Source: Theocolax elegans (taxonomy: Eukaryota; Arthropoda; Insecta; Hymenoptera; Cerocephalidae). From it: a stretch of 64,000 nucleotides of DNA. The translations under genes and the position numbers were made by a program. Below, in pieces: positions 21,049-33,100 of the stretch. A model generated the notes under the pieces. The model ran no database searches. It had not been told where the DNA came from and worked only from the letters and a program-made list of their open reading frames with translations. Positions within the stretch are counted from its first letter, which is position 1. Each line of letters opens with the position of its first letter. The stretch is from the NCBI GenBank assembly GCA_026168455.1, contig CM047426.1, forward strand, positions 41,153,313-41,217,312. The letters run 5' to 3'.

Positions 21049-22847
21049 ATGTATCCTGAATGGGTACCGATTGATCCGCTTGATATTCCAAGTACCAATA
21101 TTAACCCCATCTTTGATGAACCATTTACTTATACAGAATTTATGACTGCGTTAAAATCGAGAGGAGACAAATCAGCTCCGAGTAAAGATGGGATTAATTA
21201 TGAAGTTTTACATAATTTGCCAGCCAAATTTCAGTTGTTACTTCTCGATATTCTCAACGAACTTTATACAAATGCTATGTATCCCGATAGTTGGGATATC
21301 ACTTATATACATTTTGTCCAAAAACCAAATGGTAAAGGTCTGCGTCCACTAGCATTGACGTCATGTATTTGTAAAATTTTCGAACTGATGTTATCGTACA
21401 GAATGCGCTGGTAGGTAGAAAATAAAAACATACCCCCGAATAGCCAAACAGGGTTTAGAAAAGGTCTGTCTTGTGCGGACAACCTGATAACATTGAAATT
21501 AGACATTGAGATAGCTTTGAAAAAGAAGCTGCGTGTACTATCGGTTTTCCTTGACGTTAGCAACGCATTCAATGATATACATAGTCATATATTACTTAAT
21601 ATCTTAGCTAACATGGGTTTTTCTGTTAAAGTACTAAAATTCGTAAAATTTTTAACTTATCATAGACGTGTATTTTCTGAAATCAATGAAAGTATACCTA
21701 AATATCTATATAATGGAGTTCCACAAGGAGGGATATTAAGCCCATTATTATATATTCTATATGTTTCATCGGTGTTTAGTGAATTAACCCATTAAGCCCC
21801 AACCGACCATTTCACAGTCGATTTGTTTTTCGCTTAGAAAAAATAGAGAATAGACTAGAATAAAAAAGGAAATGACTGTTTCTTATGTAAAATTACCTGC
21901 TTTATCTGAATTCAGCATCAGATTTTTGATATTTTCCACGGAAAATTCGATATAGTCGCCCAAAGTAAAAAAAAAATTTCATTTTTTGAAAATCGACTGT
22001 GAGCCTTTATTTTCTAATTTTGACGACAAAATCAAATGCACATAGTAAAACGACCATTTGAAAAAAATGAAAATCTGATGCTGAATTCAGATAGATCAGG
22101 TAATTTTACATAAGAAACAGTCATTTCCTTTTTTATTCTAGTCTATTCTCTATTTTTTCTAAGCGAAAAACAAATCGACTGTGAAATGGTCGGTTGGGAC
22201 CTAATGGGTTAAATGAGAATATTAAAATTCTATAGTTTGCTGAAGATGTAGTCATTTACATTATTGATAACGACCTGAATAGTGCCAAAGTAATACTAGA
22301 AGATGCACTAAATAAGATAGTAGAACGATTCAATTCATTAGGTTTAAGTGTTTCACCTGAAAAAACAAATTTTATTCATTTTAATAGATTTAATATTCTT
22401 CCAGGGGAAACACACATTTCTTTATCTGAAAAAACATTAATATCTGATGAATACACTAAATTTTTGGGTATATATTTTAATTTTAACTTGTCATTTAACA
22501 AACATATAAACTATGTTCTAGAAAAAGCTAATAGAGTAGTTAATATAGTTAAATTTATAAGGGGAATAAAATGGGGTGCATATTCTGACATCTTATTGAC
22601 TTTTTATAAAAGTTATGTCAGATCGATAATTGATTACGGTTTATTTATTTATCTCCCTACTCAAAAATACTTAAAAGATAGATTGGAAAAATTACAGTAT
22701 TCTGCAATAAGAATTTCTTTAGGTTTAAGGATGAGCACCTCCATTAATGTATTGCTAGGCGAATCGAAACTAATAATGCTACAACACAGAGCTAAGGCCT
22801 TATGTAAAAACATTTTATTAAAAAATTCAGTACTGAAAACTCTATAG
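21049..22847 (+). pseudogene. I-like reverse transcriptase, interrupted by a MITE
   Basis: Motifs run in order: SAPSKDGINYEVLHNLP, VQKPNGKGLRPLALTSC, SQTGFRKGLSCADNL, VFLDVSNAFNDIHSH and GVPQGGILSPLLYILY, then the MITE at 21,788-22,208, then a stop and FAEDVVIYI, where the catalytic box should be F-A-D-D. The first catalytic Asp pair is therefore damaged as well. The thumb and connection (22,464-22,847) contain FLGIYFNFNLSFNKHI and SYVRSIIDYGLFIY. One in-frame stop also precedes SQTGFR (near 21,414). Confidence 0.8.
21788..22208. mobile_element. piggyBac-like MITE, 421 bp, TTAA duplication
   Basis: The terminal inverted repeats begin CCCATTAAG on the left and end CTAATGGG on the right, and extend inward for more than 100 bp (for example AGTCGATTTGTTTTTCGC against its complement). 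TTAA flanks both sides (21,784-21,787 and 22,209-22,212). A CCC start with TTAA duplication is characteristic of piggyBac-type elements. There is no coding. Removing the insert and one TTAA rejoins the RT frame exactly. Confidence 0.85.
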
Positions 22848-22870
22848 CTCATAAAACGATTAAAAAATAT

Positions 22871-23590
22871 GTGCAGTACATTATCCGTAATCGTAGCAAA
22901 AAAATTAATATATTATATGAATGCATAAAAAGCTTGATTGGTTTTGAGCACTTAATAGATGTTGATATTAACCCTAGTTTATATAATTACTCTCACGAAA
23001 TAATGAAAATTCAGGTTAAACCTAATACAGATCTTGGATATAAACTTAAAAACAAGGAAGATTCAAACGCCTTTTTTCAACAAACTTTTGAAAACACTAA
23101 CTCTTATAAAATATTTACGGTTGGCAGTAAAACAGAGACCGGTGGAGGCTCTGCATGCATATGCACTGAACTTAACACTATTAAAACTAGGAGTATAATT
23201 AATAAAGAATCTATTTATACTGCAGAATTCATTGCTGTTTCAGATGCTATGGATATTGCTTTACAATATGTTAATAACAATATTGACATATTTACAGACT
23301 CACTTAGTTTAGTAGTAGCGCTAAAAATCCTAAGAATGAAGCTAATATAAATAAATACATTCTAGAAATACGTAATAAATACCTTATGTTTAGTAAAGAC
23401 ACTATAAATAATTTAAATATAACTGTATACTGGATACCTTCCCATATGGAAATAATTGGTAATGAGATTGCTGATATAGAGGCAAAAAAAACTACTGATA
23501 AACAGCCATGCATTAAACGTATTCCGCATAGCGATTTTGAACCTTTATTGAAAAATATTTCCACAGAGGTTCTCGAAATTACCGTTTGAC
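22871..23590 (+). pseudogene. I-like RNase H domain
   Basis: Contains YKIFTVGSKTETGGGSAC (the usual first catalytic Asp, in a TDGS motif, is replaced by Val), SIYTAEFIAVSDAMDIAL (with the catalytic Glu), DIFTDSLSLVVAL (with the Asp), and after a frameshift VYWIPSHMEIIGNEIAD (the His/Asp end of the fold). This is a complete RNase H layout, but the enzyme is dead. It lies directly after the RT, as in I-clade elements. Confidence 0.75.
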
Positions 23591-24100
23591 AGAGAATTCA
23601 TAGTAACCATTTGTAGAAGTCGTAGCAATCATAACTTGAATGAATCACGCGGAATCATAACTTGAATGAATCACAGCGATTCTAGCTGCGACTGTTGTTA
23701 TGATGTTGAAGATCTAAACCATGTATTATGACAAAGTCCAAATTACGATATACAAAGAAACATACTTCTTAGTTCTTTGAGAATAAACAAACAATACCTT
23801 CCATTTGATATCAATAGTTATTTAAGTCAACCTAACATAAAAGTCATGCAACAAGTTATAAAATTTATCAAAGAATGCGAATTAGTAATATGAAACTCCT
23901 TTCTATTATCATGTATAAATATTCACATAATTAAGAAAATAATTATGTGTACGTTTATACATACAGATTTATTTATGTTAACATGCGAGCGTAGACTATT
24001 ATACACGTTAAACATATAAGTTCCTATGTAAATAAATTTTGTATCTCTATTATAATTTATTTTTAATTATGTTTGTAATTAGCTAAATAACTTGTATAAG

Positions 24101-24451
24101 TTAAAAAAGCATTAAATTAAAAAAAAAGTTTTTAGTTTGAAGTGAACTATACAAAAATTTTAAAATGTATACAATGAGAAAACTTTTATAATAAAAATTG
24201 CTCTTTTTATATGAATGGAAGGAATTAATTAATTTGTAAAAAATTTTACTACATAATATAGTAATATTTGCGATATTGTGTAGTAAAATGTTTACAAATC
24301 GTATATCGAGCATATAGTTTCATTGCTACAGAAAATAGTAATTTTTTACTATAGCAATTTTCTTATTGCAAAAATACTTTTTTGTAACACATGTATGAAA
24401 ATTGCGTTTTTGCGCCCTAAAAATAGAGACTAAAGTAGTCCTTTTGCGCCC
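24101..24451. other. AT-rich flank
   Basis: No gene or clear repeat. Two similar phrases around AATATAGTAATATTTGCGATATTG suggest a small imperfect dyad near 24,255-24,290. Confidence 0.3.
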
Positions 24452-24517
24452 ATAAAGAAAACGCCCGTTAAACCTCGAGGAGCGGGCTTTTTTTTCAGCA
24501 GCGGGCGTTTTCTTTAT
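24452..24517. repeat. Perfect 16-bp-stem hairpin
   Basis: ATAAAGAAAACGCCCG (24,452-24,467) pairs fully with CGGGCGTTTTCTTTAT (24,502-24,517) across a 34-nt loop containing GAGCGGGC and a T-run. It could be a small structured RNA, the core of a MITE or a fold-back end. Flanking TTTTGCGCCC and TTTTGCGTCCC phrases hint at a repeated edge. Confidence 0.6.
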
Positions 24518-24560
24518 AGACCCCTTTTTGCGTCCCAGGCGTAGATTTAGATTTTTACAT

Positions 24561-24616
24561 GTACACACACGCACACACGCACACGCACACGCACGTGCAT
24601 GCGCACATACACATGC
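24561..24616. repeat. CA microsatellite
   Basis: Imperfect ACACGCACACGC-type dinucleotide tract just outside the left LTR. Confidence 0.8.
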
Positions 24617-24658
24617 ACTCTTACAAATACTTACTCATATATATATATATACAAACAT

Positions 24659-24940
24659 TGTAACGCTGCACTGGGGATCAGGGTGCAGGTTAATGAGGGT
24701 TAGCAATTAATTATAGATAAGATAGATATTTATAACAAAGAACATATAATAACTAAGGGTGAGCGCCAGCCGCGTTATTACGCGACAACTAATCCGATAA
24801 CTCGCGGGTTATCGCTGATTACTTGGAGCTGTGCTCTGCTGTTGATATCCCGGTTCGCTGTAGGGGAGAGGAAGGGCAAGGATGGGACCAGGATCTCGCA
24901 CACACGTAATTCGGTACTCGGCGGTACCGTCGGCAGAGAG
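24659..24940 (-). mobile_element. Gypsy element 3' LTR, outer part
   Basis: On the plus strand it begins TGTAACGCTGCACTGGGG and matches the LTR at 43,171-43,745 until GTCGGCAGAGAG at 24,940, where two CR1-like LINEs interrupt it. The LTR resumes at about 34,235. Compared with the other copy it carries about 70-80 extra bases around 24,760-24,840 (CCGCGTTATTACGCG and following), so the two LTRs have diverged by an indel. As the element lies on the minus strand, this is the downstream end of the 3' LTR. Confidence 0.8.
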
Positions 24941-25027
24941 AGGTAGTCGGCAGAGGTTGGGTCACTGTTTAAAGCATTCTTATTCTTCATTTCACCTGGC
25001 TGGAGGTCGTCCATTTAAACCAATGTT

Positions 25028-25573
25028 TTGTGCTTCTGTAGTGACGTCAAAGAACTGTATGCAAATGCCTCTTCAAACACCCAACTCAGAGTTACAGGCA
25101 TTCCATCTACTTGTGAGGTACCTTTTAGTGAGCTTTCAAAGAGAATTCTGTCACTGCTTAAACTTGAGAACTTGTATTGTGACATACTTGAAGTTCGTCC
25201 TTTTTTAGTGTCGACTGTTAATCATGCAACTGCCTCTACTTCATCTTCACACAGCCTCTCAACGAAATCTTTTATTATTAGATTCAAGTCTAATGATGTG
25301 CGAAATTTTGTGTTGGAAACTAAGCGAAAATTTGGTGTAATTAAATACTGCCAGCTGGTTGAAAACTCGGGTGATCTGTCAGATAAACATTTGAATCTGT
25401 ATGAAATGTTACCGGCTTCCATACATGAACTGCGCCTATTAACTAAGAGTAAACTTGAGCCGCTTAACTACAAATATATCTGGTCGCGTGATGGAAAAAT
25501 TTTTGTACGGAAAGATGATAATGCTGATCGTGTGCAGATCATTACTGCTTCTGATCTAGACAATTTGTTATGA
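25028..25573 (+). pseudogene. CR1-like ORF1, C-terminal part
   Basis: Aligns with residues from about 180 onward of the intact ORF1 at 29,050-30,135: LRVTGIPSTC, FIIRFKSNDVRNFVLETKRK, LYEMLPASIHELRLL and the C-terminal KYIWSRDGKIFVRKDD. It ends at a proper stop (TGA, 25,571-25,573). The N-terminal PHD-like region is missing through 5' truncation. The ORF1 C-terminal part resembles the Baculo_FP-type nucleic-acid-binding domain found in insect LINE ORF1 proteins. Confidence 0.75.
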
Positions 25574-27712
25574 CTGCCTTCAAATATTAGTTACCAATCT
25601 ACTACCCACTGTGATTCTAAGATTAGAGTAGCTCAAATTAATGCAAATTCAATACTGGATCATTTAACTGAAATTGAGGCTTTTCTTGTTACTGAAGACA
25701 TTGACATTTTGTCAATTTCTGAGTCTTGGCTAACACCTAGTCGACCTGACTCAACCTACAACATCTCTAACTATTCTTTGGTACGTAACGACAGAGGTCT
25801 TTTGTCGACTACTGGAAGACGCGAATATATGCAGGGTGGCGGTATTGCATGTTACATACGTAGTGGTATCTCATTCAAAGTACTTGATACTCCGCAAATA
25901 AATAATCTCAACGAGACTGAATATTTATTATTAGAGTTAGCTTTAAATACTAACAAAATCTTACTTGCTTCATGTTACAGGCGACCTAAAGGCCATGTTT
26001 TAAGTAAATTTTTTAATGCACTCCAAGAATGTTCCCACTTATATAGTAATGTTATTATAGCAGGTGATTTTAATTCGAACCTACTTATTGATGATTATTA
26101 TAGCAAGCACCTAAGGGATTTAATCTCTGAAAATTCTTATTATCTTGTACCCTTTAAAGCAACTCACCATAGGGATTCTACTAGTACATGGTTGGATGTG
26201 ATACTTGTTGATTCAAGTGATAAGGTCCTCTCAACGCAACAATCGCAGAGCCCTTTTATAAATGGCCATGATTTTATTTACATAGATTATAAGTTGAACT
26301 CAGTAGTACCTAAACATAAATTGGTTACGACGCGAAATTTCAATAATTTTTCTCACTCTCTCTTTGCTACATCAATCTCTGCTGACCTTAATGCCGTATT
26401 TGAATCCCCTAATCTACCTCAAACTGTTGATTTGTACCTTAGTGCTCTACGCAACGTCCTTATTATTAATTTAGATAGGTACGCTCCTATTGTCACGAGG
26501 CATGTACGTCAGCGCCCTGCTCCCTGGCTAACATCTGAACTTAAACTTAAGTGTAAAATCCGCAACCGTCTCTACAAGACTGCTAAGCGTCGCCGTGATC
26601 CAGTTATTTTAGCCCATTATAAGTCTTTGCGTAAAGAGATAAAACGTGAAATAAAAGTGGCACGTGACTTTTTCTACGAGAAATCTTTGTCCGAAAACTC
26701 TGATCAGTCTCACTGTTGGCGACTTCTGAATAGATTAGGGATCGTTGGAGACAGGCATAATTCTCCTTTAAAATTTTTTTCTGTTAAAGAACTCATTCGA
26801 CATTATTCCTCAGTTAGCCGTCAACATCCAAGTTGTACCATTGAGCAATTATGTGATATAATTAGTTTGCCTCCTGCTCATAATTATCCTTTGTTTGAAT
26901 TTACATTTGTTACACCTCAGGAAGTAGAGGTTGCTCTATCTTCTTGTCTCTCTAAGACCAAAAGTTACAGCTTGGATGGTCTCTCATTAATATACTTTAA
27001 TATTCCCTATAATTGTTCCATACCTAACCACTTTGTTTAATTTATCCCTTACGAGCAGGCAGTACCCTGAAATATGGAAACGTGCTTTAATTGTCCCGGT
27101 TAGTAAAAGATCTAAGCCTCTGACGCCTTCCGACACCCGTCCAATTGCTAATCTTCCTCATTTTGCGAAGGTGTTTGATCAGCTGGTTACTAGTCAGATT
27201 ACTGCTCACCTAGAATTCAATAATATTTTATCGCCCTTTCAATCTGGGTTCCGCAGATCCTTTAGTACCCAAACAGCTCTTTTGAAAGTTGTTGAAGATG
27301 TATGATTGGCCATTGAAAGGGGTCAGATCACATTTTTAGTTTTATTTGATTTTAGTAAAGCGTTTGATACTATCAACCATGTAGAACTTTATAAAGATCA
27401 CTGCCCTATTATAAGAAATTGCACTGGTTGTCTGTAAGTACTAGGCGTATGTATTTCCTGAATATTTCCAGAAAACCTGTTTATTTACTTGATTTATTAC
27501 CATCACCTAGTAGTGAAGCGCGACGATCAGCTCGTATTAATTATTCTAGTTTTGAGCGCTCTCTAGCTAGTACAAGTACGTACCGAAATTCGTATACAAT
27601 ACAGGCCATGGATCTATGGGATTCGCTTCCTGCCGAACTGCGTTTAAGTACTAGTGTCAATATTTTTAAGAATAGATTATATAATTACTTAGTTGATAAG
27701 AGCAGTGATTAG
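25574..27712 (+). pseudogene. CR1-like ORF2 with palm deleted
   Basis: The endonuclease is well kept from about 25,620: VAQINANSILDHLTEIE, LSISESWLTPSRPDS, GGGIACYIRSG, NVIIAGDFNSN and the FINGHDFIYIDY loop. RT fingers follow, including YSLDGLSLIYF, then a frameshift, TRPIANLPHFAKVFDQL, PFQSGFRRSFSTQTA, a stop, and FDFSKAFDTINH. After that about 200 residues, including the FADD box, are gone. The sequence resumes with LHWLSVSTRRMY, the C-terminal motif of CR1-type proteins, and ends at 27,712. Endonuclease reading uninterrupted for over 400 codons suggests this copy is fairly young. Confidence 0.8.
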
Positions 27713-29049
27713 CGACTAGTGTTTAGTTATTAGTATGATTTAAGTCGTTAGCAAATTGAATGTCATACTGCTACTACTATTGTTAAATATGACATTCCCT
27801 GTTTATGATGCGTTGTCACCTACTATTTTTCTTTTCTTGTATATTCTTCCTTATATACATTATATTCTTCTTTTATATTCTATTTTATACTGTTATATGT
27901 GTATAGTCTACAAATGTTGTATAATTTATAATCATTGCCTTAAGGTTAAATTGTAACCTAGGCATAAATAAATACTTTTCAATCAATCAATCTCTCTCTC
28001 TCTTGGAAAGCGTCAACATCACCTTACATACATCTCTCTAAAAGTTCGTATTTTATTAATTTTCCTTTTGTACTCCTTGGAGGAAAGTTACAGGAAGAAG
28101 TCCTCGATACGGCCAGTATGTTTTAAACTATAATGCAATCCATAAGGTGCATTAATTTGGCCATGAGCGACTTCTAACGTCTCGAGTTCTTGAACCACGA
28201 AACTTAGCTGACTAGTCATTTTCCAGACCAGAGCAAGCAGTATTTTTCCAATGGGAGTGAGGAGCATTTTGTTTGTGCTGTTTTCGAAAGTTTGGTGGAT
28301 GTAGTGCCGGTATTTAGTGCATAAAAGTGTGAAAAGTGTGTCCGATTTCTAGGTTAAGTTTGATATAAATTATATAAAGCCTACACGTGGCGAGAGTGTT
28401 ACCGACAGTCGGTAATGTAGACATTGACTTTTAAAGATTGATACATGGTGATAACGCGATCTAATTAATGTTATCATTAACACTAGATGTCGAAACAATT
28501 CACTTTTACACATGTTTGTTGCTATTTTAAATTGTTAGTGTATTATAGATAATGCGTAACTTATATCATACTTTGATACTTAATTATACTTAATATTATT
28601 GTATGTAATTGGCGATTATTATCTGAGCGAATGGGATTTCATTTTTATTTTATTTTGCGTATTTTATTTATATTTTATATTAAATTTTGAGCTGTATTCA
28701 GTGGTACTAGTATGCAATACTTTCGTAATACCTTGTACGTTTTATAATTTTCATTTTATTCTCAAGTTTTGTAATATTTTTAAATTGAAAAATTGTAAAG
28801 TGCCAATTACGTAGATTTTTAGCAAAATGTAATTAGGATTTAGAGTGTTCTAAGTAACTTTATCAGTATTTTTATTATATGCTTATAAACTGCGAGCCAG
28901 AAATATTATTATTGCGCTTTTGTTATAATTATTCATGTTTAAATTGTATGTATGTCGGACGTAGATGCGTTTTGTACTAATGCGTGGTAGTTATAGAATG
29001 TTATGCAATACAGAAAATAACCGATTAACTGATTCATTCAACCGTATAA

Positions 29050-30135
29050 ATGGGTAGTAAGGCTAAATCTAAATCGAAAGCAATTAACTGTGCTCGTTGT
29101 ACGCAAAATATTGCAGGTCTGCTCAAAGCTTGCGATCAATGTGATAATGTTTTCCATCCAGGTTGTTCCACTCGTTACTTGAATAGTAAACCATCTGATA
29201 TATGCTGTGCATCATACCTTGGAAATTCTATAGATAAATCTTCTTACGTTAAGTTGTTAAAAATTAAAGAATCAAACATTCTGTCGTATTCTGCTCGTCA
29301 CTCGACCCTAGATTTTGCTCGTGATTTGGATTCTGCGTCTTCTTCCGATCATAGCCTGGTTGTGAATAACGTTCCTGTTGGTACACCGCGAGTTGATAAC
29401 ATGAATCTGCCAGAAAATAGGGAGTCAATGACCCCATCACAGCAATCTGCATTTCTTTTCAATAGTGGGAAAGAAAATACTGAATTAATCAATAAGAGAT
29501 TGGATAGTTTTATGGGTATTATCGAGCAACAAAATAAAAGAATAACTGACTTGGAGACCGAAAATGTATTAATACGCTCAGAAGTTACTCAGCTTAAAGA
29601 TATGCAGGTTAGAGCAGTGCCTAATACACAAATCAAAGTTACAGGTATTCCTGCATCTTGCAGCACTCCTCTTATTGATTTGTCCAAAGGTATTTTGCAT
29701 GTACTCGGTCTCGATCACCTCTATGATGATATTCTTGAAGCTCACCCTTTTCCGTTCAGAAGTACACAAAGAAGCTCTTCTTCGTTACCAGCTAGTCAAT
29801 CTTCCTCTGGTGATGTGGACACCAAATCATTTGTTATTCGATTTAAGCAGTCTGAGGTGCGAAATTATGTGTTGGAGGTAAAACGTAAGTTTGGAAATAT
29901 TACATATGGAAATTTAGTTGCAAATACTGGCAATTTTTCTGCGAAACCTATTAACATCTATGAGTTGTTGCCTCCGGCCGTTCATGACTTGCGTCTTTTA
30001 GTTAAAAGTAAGCTCGAACCTCTTAAGTATAAGTATATTTGGACTCGTGATAGTGTCATATATGTACGTAAGAACGATAAATCGCAGGCTACTCAAATTG
30101 TTACCGAGGATGATCTCAACAAACTATTACTGTGA
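29050..30135 (+). CDS. CR1-like ORF1: PHD-type zinc finger + coiled coil + FP-like domain
   Basis: An uninterrupted 361-residue ORF with a clear start. Residues about 15-57 carry a Cys-rich PHD-like finger (CARC, CDQCDNVFHPGC, then CC). About 140-185 is a heptad-rich coiled coil (RLDSFMGIIEQQNKR, LETENVLIRSEVTQL). About 195-361 is the conserved nucleic-acid-binding part with IKVTGIPASC, FVIRFKQSEVRNYVLEVKRK and YKYIWTRDSVIYVRKND. PHD-bearing ORF1 proteins are known in CR1/L2-type elements. It would bind the element RNA in the RNP. The stop is followed after a few bases by ORF2. It is the best-preserved ORF in the window. The last Cys pair of the finger may be altered (DICCASY). Confidence 0.8.
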   Translation: MGSKAKSKSKAINCARCTQNIAGLLKACDQCDNVFHPGCSTRYLNSKPSDICCASYLGNSIDKSSYVKLLKIKESNILSYSARHSTLDFARDLDSASSSDHSLVVNNVPVGTPRVDNMNLPENRESMTPSQQSAFLFNSGKENTELINKRLDSFMGIIEQQNKRITDLETENVLIRSEVTQLKDMQVRAVPNTQIKVTGIPASCSTPLIDLSKGILHVLGLDHLYDDILEAHPFPFRSTQRSSSSLPASQSSSGDVDTKSFVIRFKQSEVRNYVLEVKRKFGNITYGNLVANTGNFSAKPINIYELLPPAVHDLRLLVKSKLEPLKYKYIWTRDSVIYVRKNDKSQATQIVTEDDLNKLLL

Positions 30136-30138
30136 CTA

Positions 30139-33100
30139 CCTAGTGATTCTTATGAAACTTGTCACACATCGTCATCTGCTCATTTGCGTGTCGCACATGT
30201 TAATGTAAATTCATTGCTTGATCATCAGGTTGAAATTGAATCACTGTTGACCGCTCAAAAGTTAGATGTTCTTGCACTAACTGAGACATGGTTAACACCA
30301 AATCGTCCGGATTCTATATATAAATTAGATGATTATATTTTACTGCGAAATGATCGGGGTTTGGCATCTGTCACTGGTAAAAGAGAGTTCATGCAGGGTG
30401 GCGGTGTGGCATGTTATTTGAGGAGTGATATATCTTTTAAAGTACTCGAAGCCCATCAAATAACTAATATAAACGATACAGAATACATGATCTTAGATTT
30501 ATTTATTTGTAATATAAAAATACTTTTTTCAATTGTCTACCGGCGTCCCAAGGGACATGTTTTAACAAAATTCTTTAATACGTTGCAACTTCATGCTCAT
30601 CGTTATGGGAACATCATTATTACTGGTGACTTAAATTAAACTTTTTGACCGACGATTATTACAGTTCGCATTTGCTCGACCTTATAAACGAACATTCATT
30701 CCATCTTGTTCCTTTTAATGCAATCCACCTCGTGATAATTGTGATACATGGATTGATGTTTTTATAGTTGATTCCGAAACTAAGGTTAAGAATAAGAAGC
30801 AATCTCATAGCCCATTTATAAATGGGCACGATTATATTATTATCGATTATTATCTTCCAGTATTATTTTCTAGAATGATAAAAAATGATCTCACGGACTT
30901 ACGAGCAAATTTTAATGCATCATTATCTGTAGACACGTTATGTGAATCTATGTGCAATTCTCTTATCACAAATCTGGATAGACAGGCACCAATGGTGATA
31001 CGACCTATTCGTACGCGGTCTGCCCCATGGATGAGTAAAGAGTTGAGGGTTAAGTGTAATGAGAGAGACAAATTGTATAAATTAGCTAAGCGTCACGGTG
31101 ATTCGTTGTTGTTGGTTCGATATAAAGGCATGCGTAAGGAATTGAAAAAAGAAATTAGAAATGCGCGTAACGAATATTATAGCCAATCTCTGACCAGCGA
31201 AACTGATCAGTCAAAGTGTTGGCGTTTGTTGAGAAGACTGGGAATAACGAGCGAGACTTTCAATTCTCCGCTTAAGTTCTTTTCAGCGGCTGAATTGTCT
31301 TGCCATTTTGCGTCGGTTTCTAAAAGTCATTCATCTTATACTGTCGAAGAATTAAATGAAATTAAATCGCTACAACCTGTTTTTGACTTTCCGTGTTTCT
31401 CATTCCAAGCAGTTACTCATGTCCAGGTTGCTGATGCTATTTCACTTTGCCTTCCTAAAGCCAAAAGTCGTAGCACTGATGGCTTGTCTTTATCGTATTT
31501 TAAAGAGGTTTTTAGTAGTATTGTTCCAATCCTTACGGAGCTTTTTAATTATTCGTTTACAACGAATAGGTACCCTGCCTTGTGGAAGAAGTCGGCCATT
31601 ATCCCACTTAGTAAAGTTCCTAACCCTCAGCGCCATCAGATACTAGACCTATCGCAAATCTGCCACATTTTGTTAAAGTTTTTGACCGACTGGTTTCTCA
31701 ACAAGTAATTGCTCATTTAGAATCAAATAACATTTTAACACCATTCCAATCGGGTTTTCGCAAGCAGTTTAGCACCCAAACAGCGCTTATAAAGATCACT
31801 GATGACATACGGTTGGCCTCTGAGACAGGTATGGTTACCTCCTTATTAATGTTTGATTTTAGAAAGGCATTCGACACAATTAGTCATTATGATCTCCTGA
31901 GAACTTTAAAACAGCTTAATTTTGCGGATGATGTTATAGAATGGTTCTACTCAGGGTTCAAAGCCTGGGCCAGTTATCTTTCTCATTTTTATAAATTCAA
32001 TCATGAGCCGACTGTTATACACCAAGGGGATGTTGTTTGCGGATGATCTACAAGTGTATATACATTGTAGTCCCTATGAGTGTAATGCTGCTATCGAGAA
32101 ACATTCTAGTGATGGCAAAGAAATTAGAAATGCGCGTAACGAATATTATAGCCAATCTCTGACCAGCGAAACTGATCAGTCAAAGTGTTGGCGTTTGTTG
32201 AGAAGACTGGGAATAACGAGCGAGACTTTCAATTCTCCGCTTAAGTTCTTTTCAGCGGCTGAATTGTCTTGCCATTTTGCGTCGGTTTTCTAAAAGTCAT
32301 TCATCTTATACTGTCGAAGAATTAAATGAAATTAAATCGCTACAACCTGTTTTTGACTTTCCGTGTTTCTCATTCCAAGCAGTTACTCATGTCCAGGTTG
32401 CTGATGCTATTTCACTTTGCCTTCCTAAAGCCAAAAGTCGTAGCACTGATGGCTTGTCTTTATCGTATTTTAAAGAGGTTTTTAGTAGTATTGTTCCAAT
32501 CCTTACGGAGCTTTTTAATTATTCGTTTACAACGAATAGGTACCCTGCCTTGTGGAAGAAGTCGGCCATTATCCCACTTAGTAAAGTTCCTAAACCCTCA
32601 GCGCCATCAGATACTAGACCTATCGCAAATCTGCCACATTTTGTTAAAGTTTTTGACCGACTGGTTTCTCAACAAGTAATTGCTCATTTAGAATCAAATA
32701 ACATTTTAACACCATTCCAATCGGGTTTTCGCAAGCAGTTTAGCACCCAAACAGCGCTTATAAAGATCACTGATGACATACGGTTGGCCTCTGAGACAGG
32801 TATGGTTACCTCCTTATTAATGTTTGATTTTAGAAAGGCATTCGACACAATTAGTCATTATGATCTCCTGAGAACTTTAAAACAGCTTAATTTTGCGGAT
32901 GATGTTATAGAATGGTTCTACTCAGGGTTCAAAGCCTGGGCCAGTTATCTTTCTCATTTTTATAAATTCAATCATGAGCCGACTGTTATACACCAAGGGG
33001 ATGTTGTTTGCGGATGATCTACAAGTGTATATACATTGTAGTCCCTATGAGTGTAATGCTGCTATCGAGAAACATTCTAGTGATGGCTCTAGAATATTAA

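Larger units (their letters stand above)
19089..24100 (+). mobile_element. Decayed I-like non-LTR retrotransposon with RNase H
   Basis: In plus-strand order: ORF1 remnants (19,095-19,736), endonuclease pieces (19,802-20,740), reverse transcriptase (21,049-22,847), RNase H (22,871-23,590) and an AT-rich 3' tail to about 24,100. The RNase H domain after the RT places it near the I/Outcast/Loa branch rather than Jockey proper. The 5' end is cut at the junction with the R1-like element. Many stops and frameshifts. Confidence 0.75.
24941..28002 (+). mobile_element. CR1-like LINE copy A, 5'-truncated and internally deleted
   Basis: Begins inside ORF1, continues through endonuclease and part of RT, loses the catalytic palm, and ends with the C-terminal domain and a 3' tail (TAGGCATAAATAAATAC, then CAATCAATC and a CT-run). 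Just before the 3' end AGGTTA and TAACCT can form a small hairpin. It is inserted in the Gypsy LTR, directly upstream of the related copy B. Confidence 0.8.
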
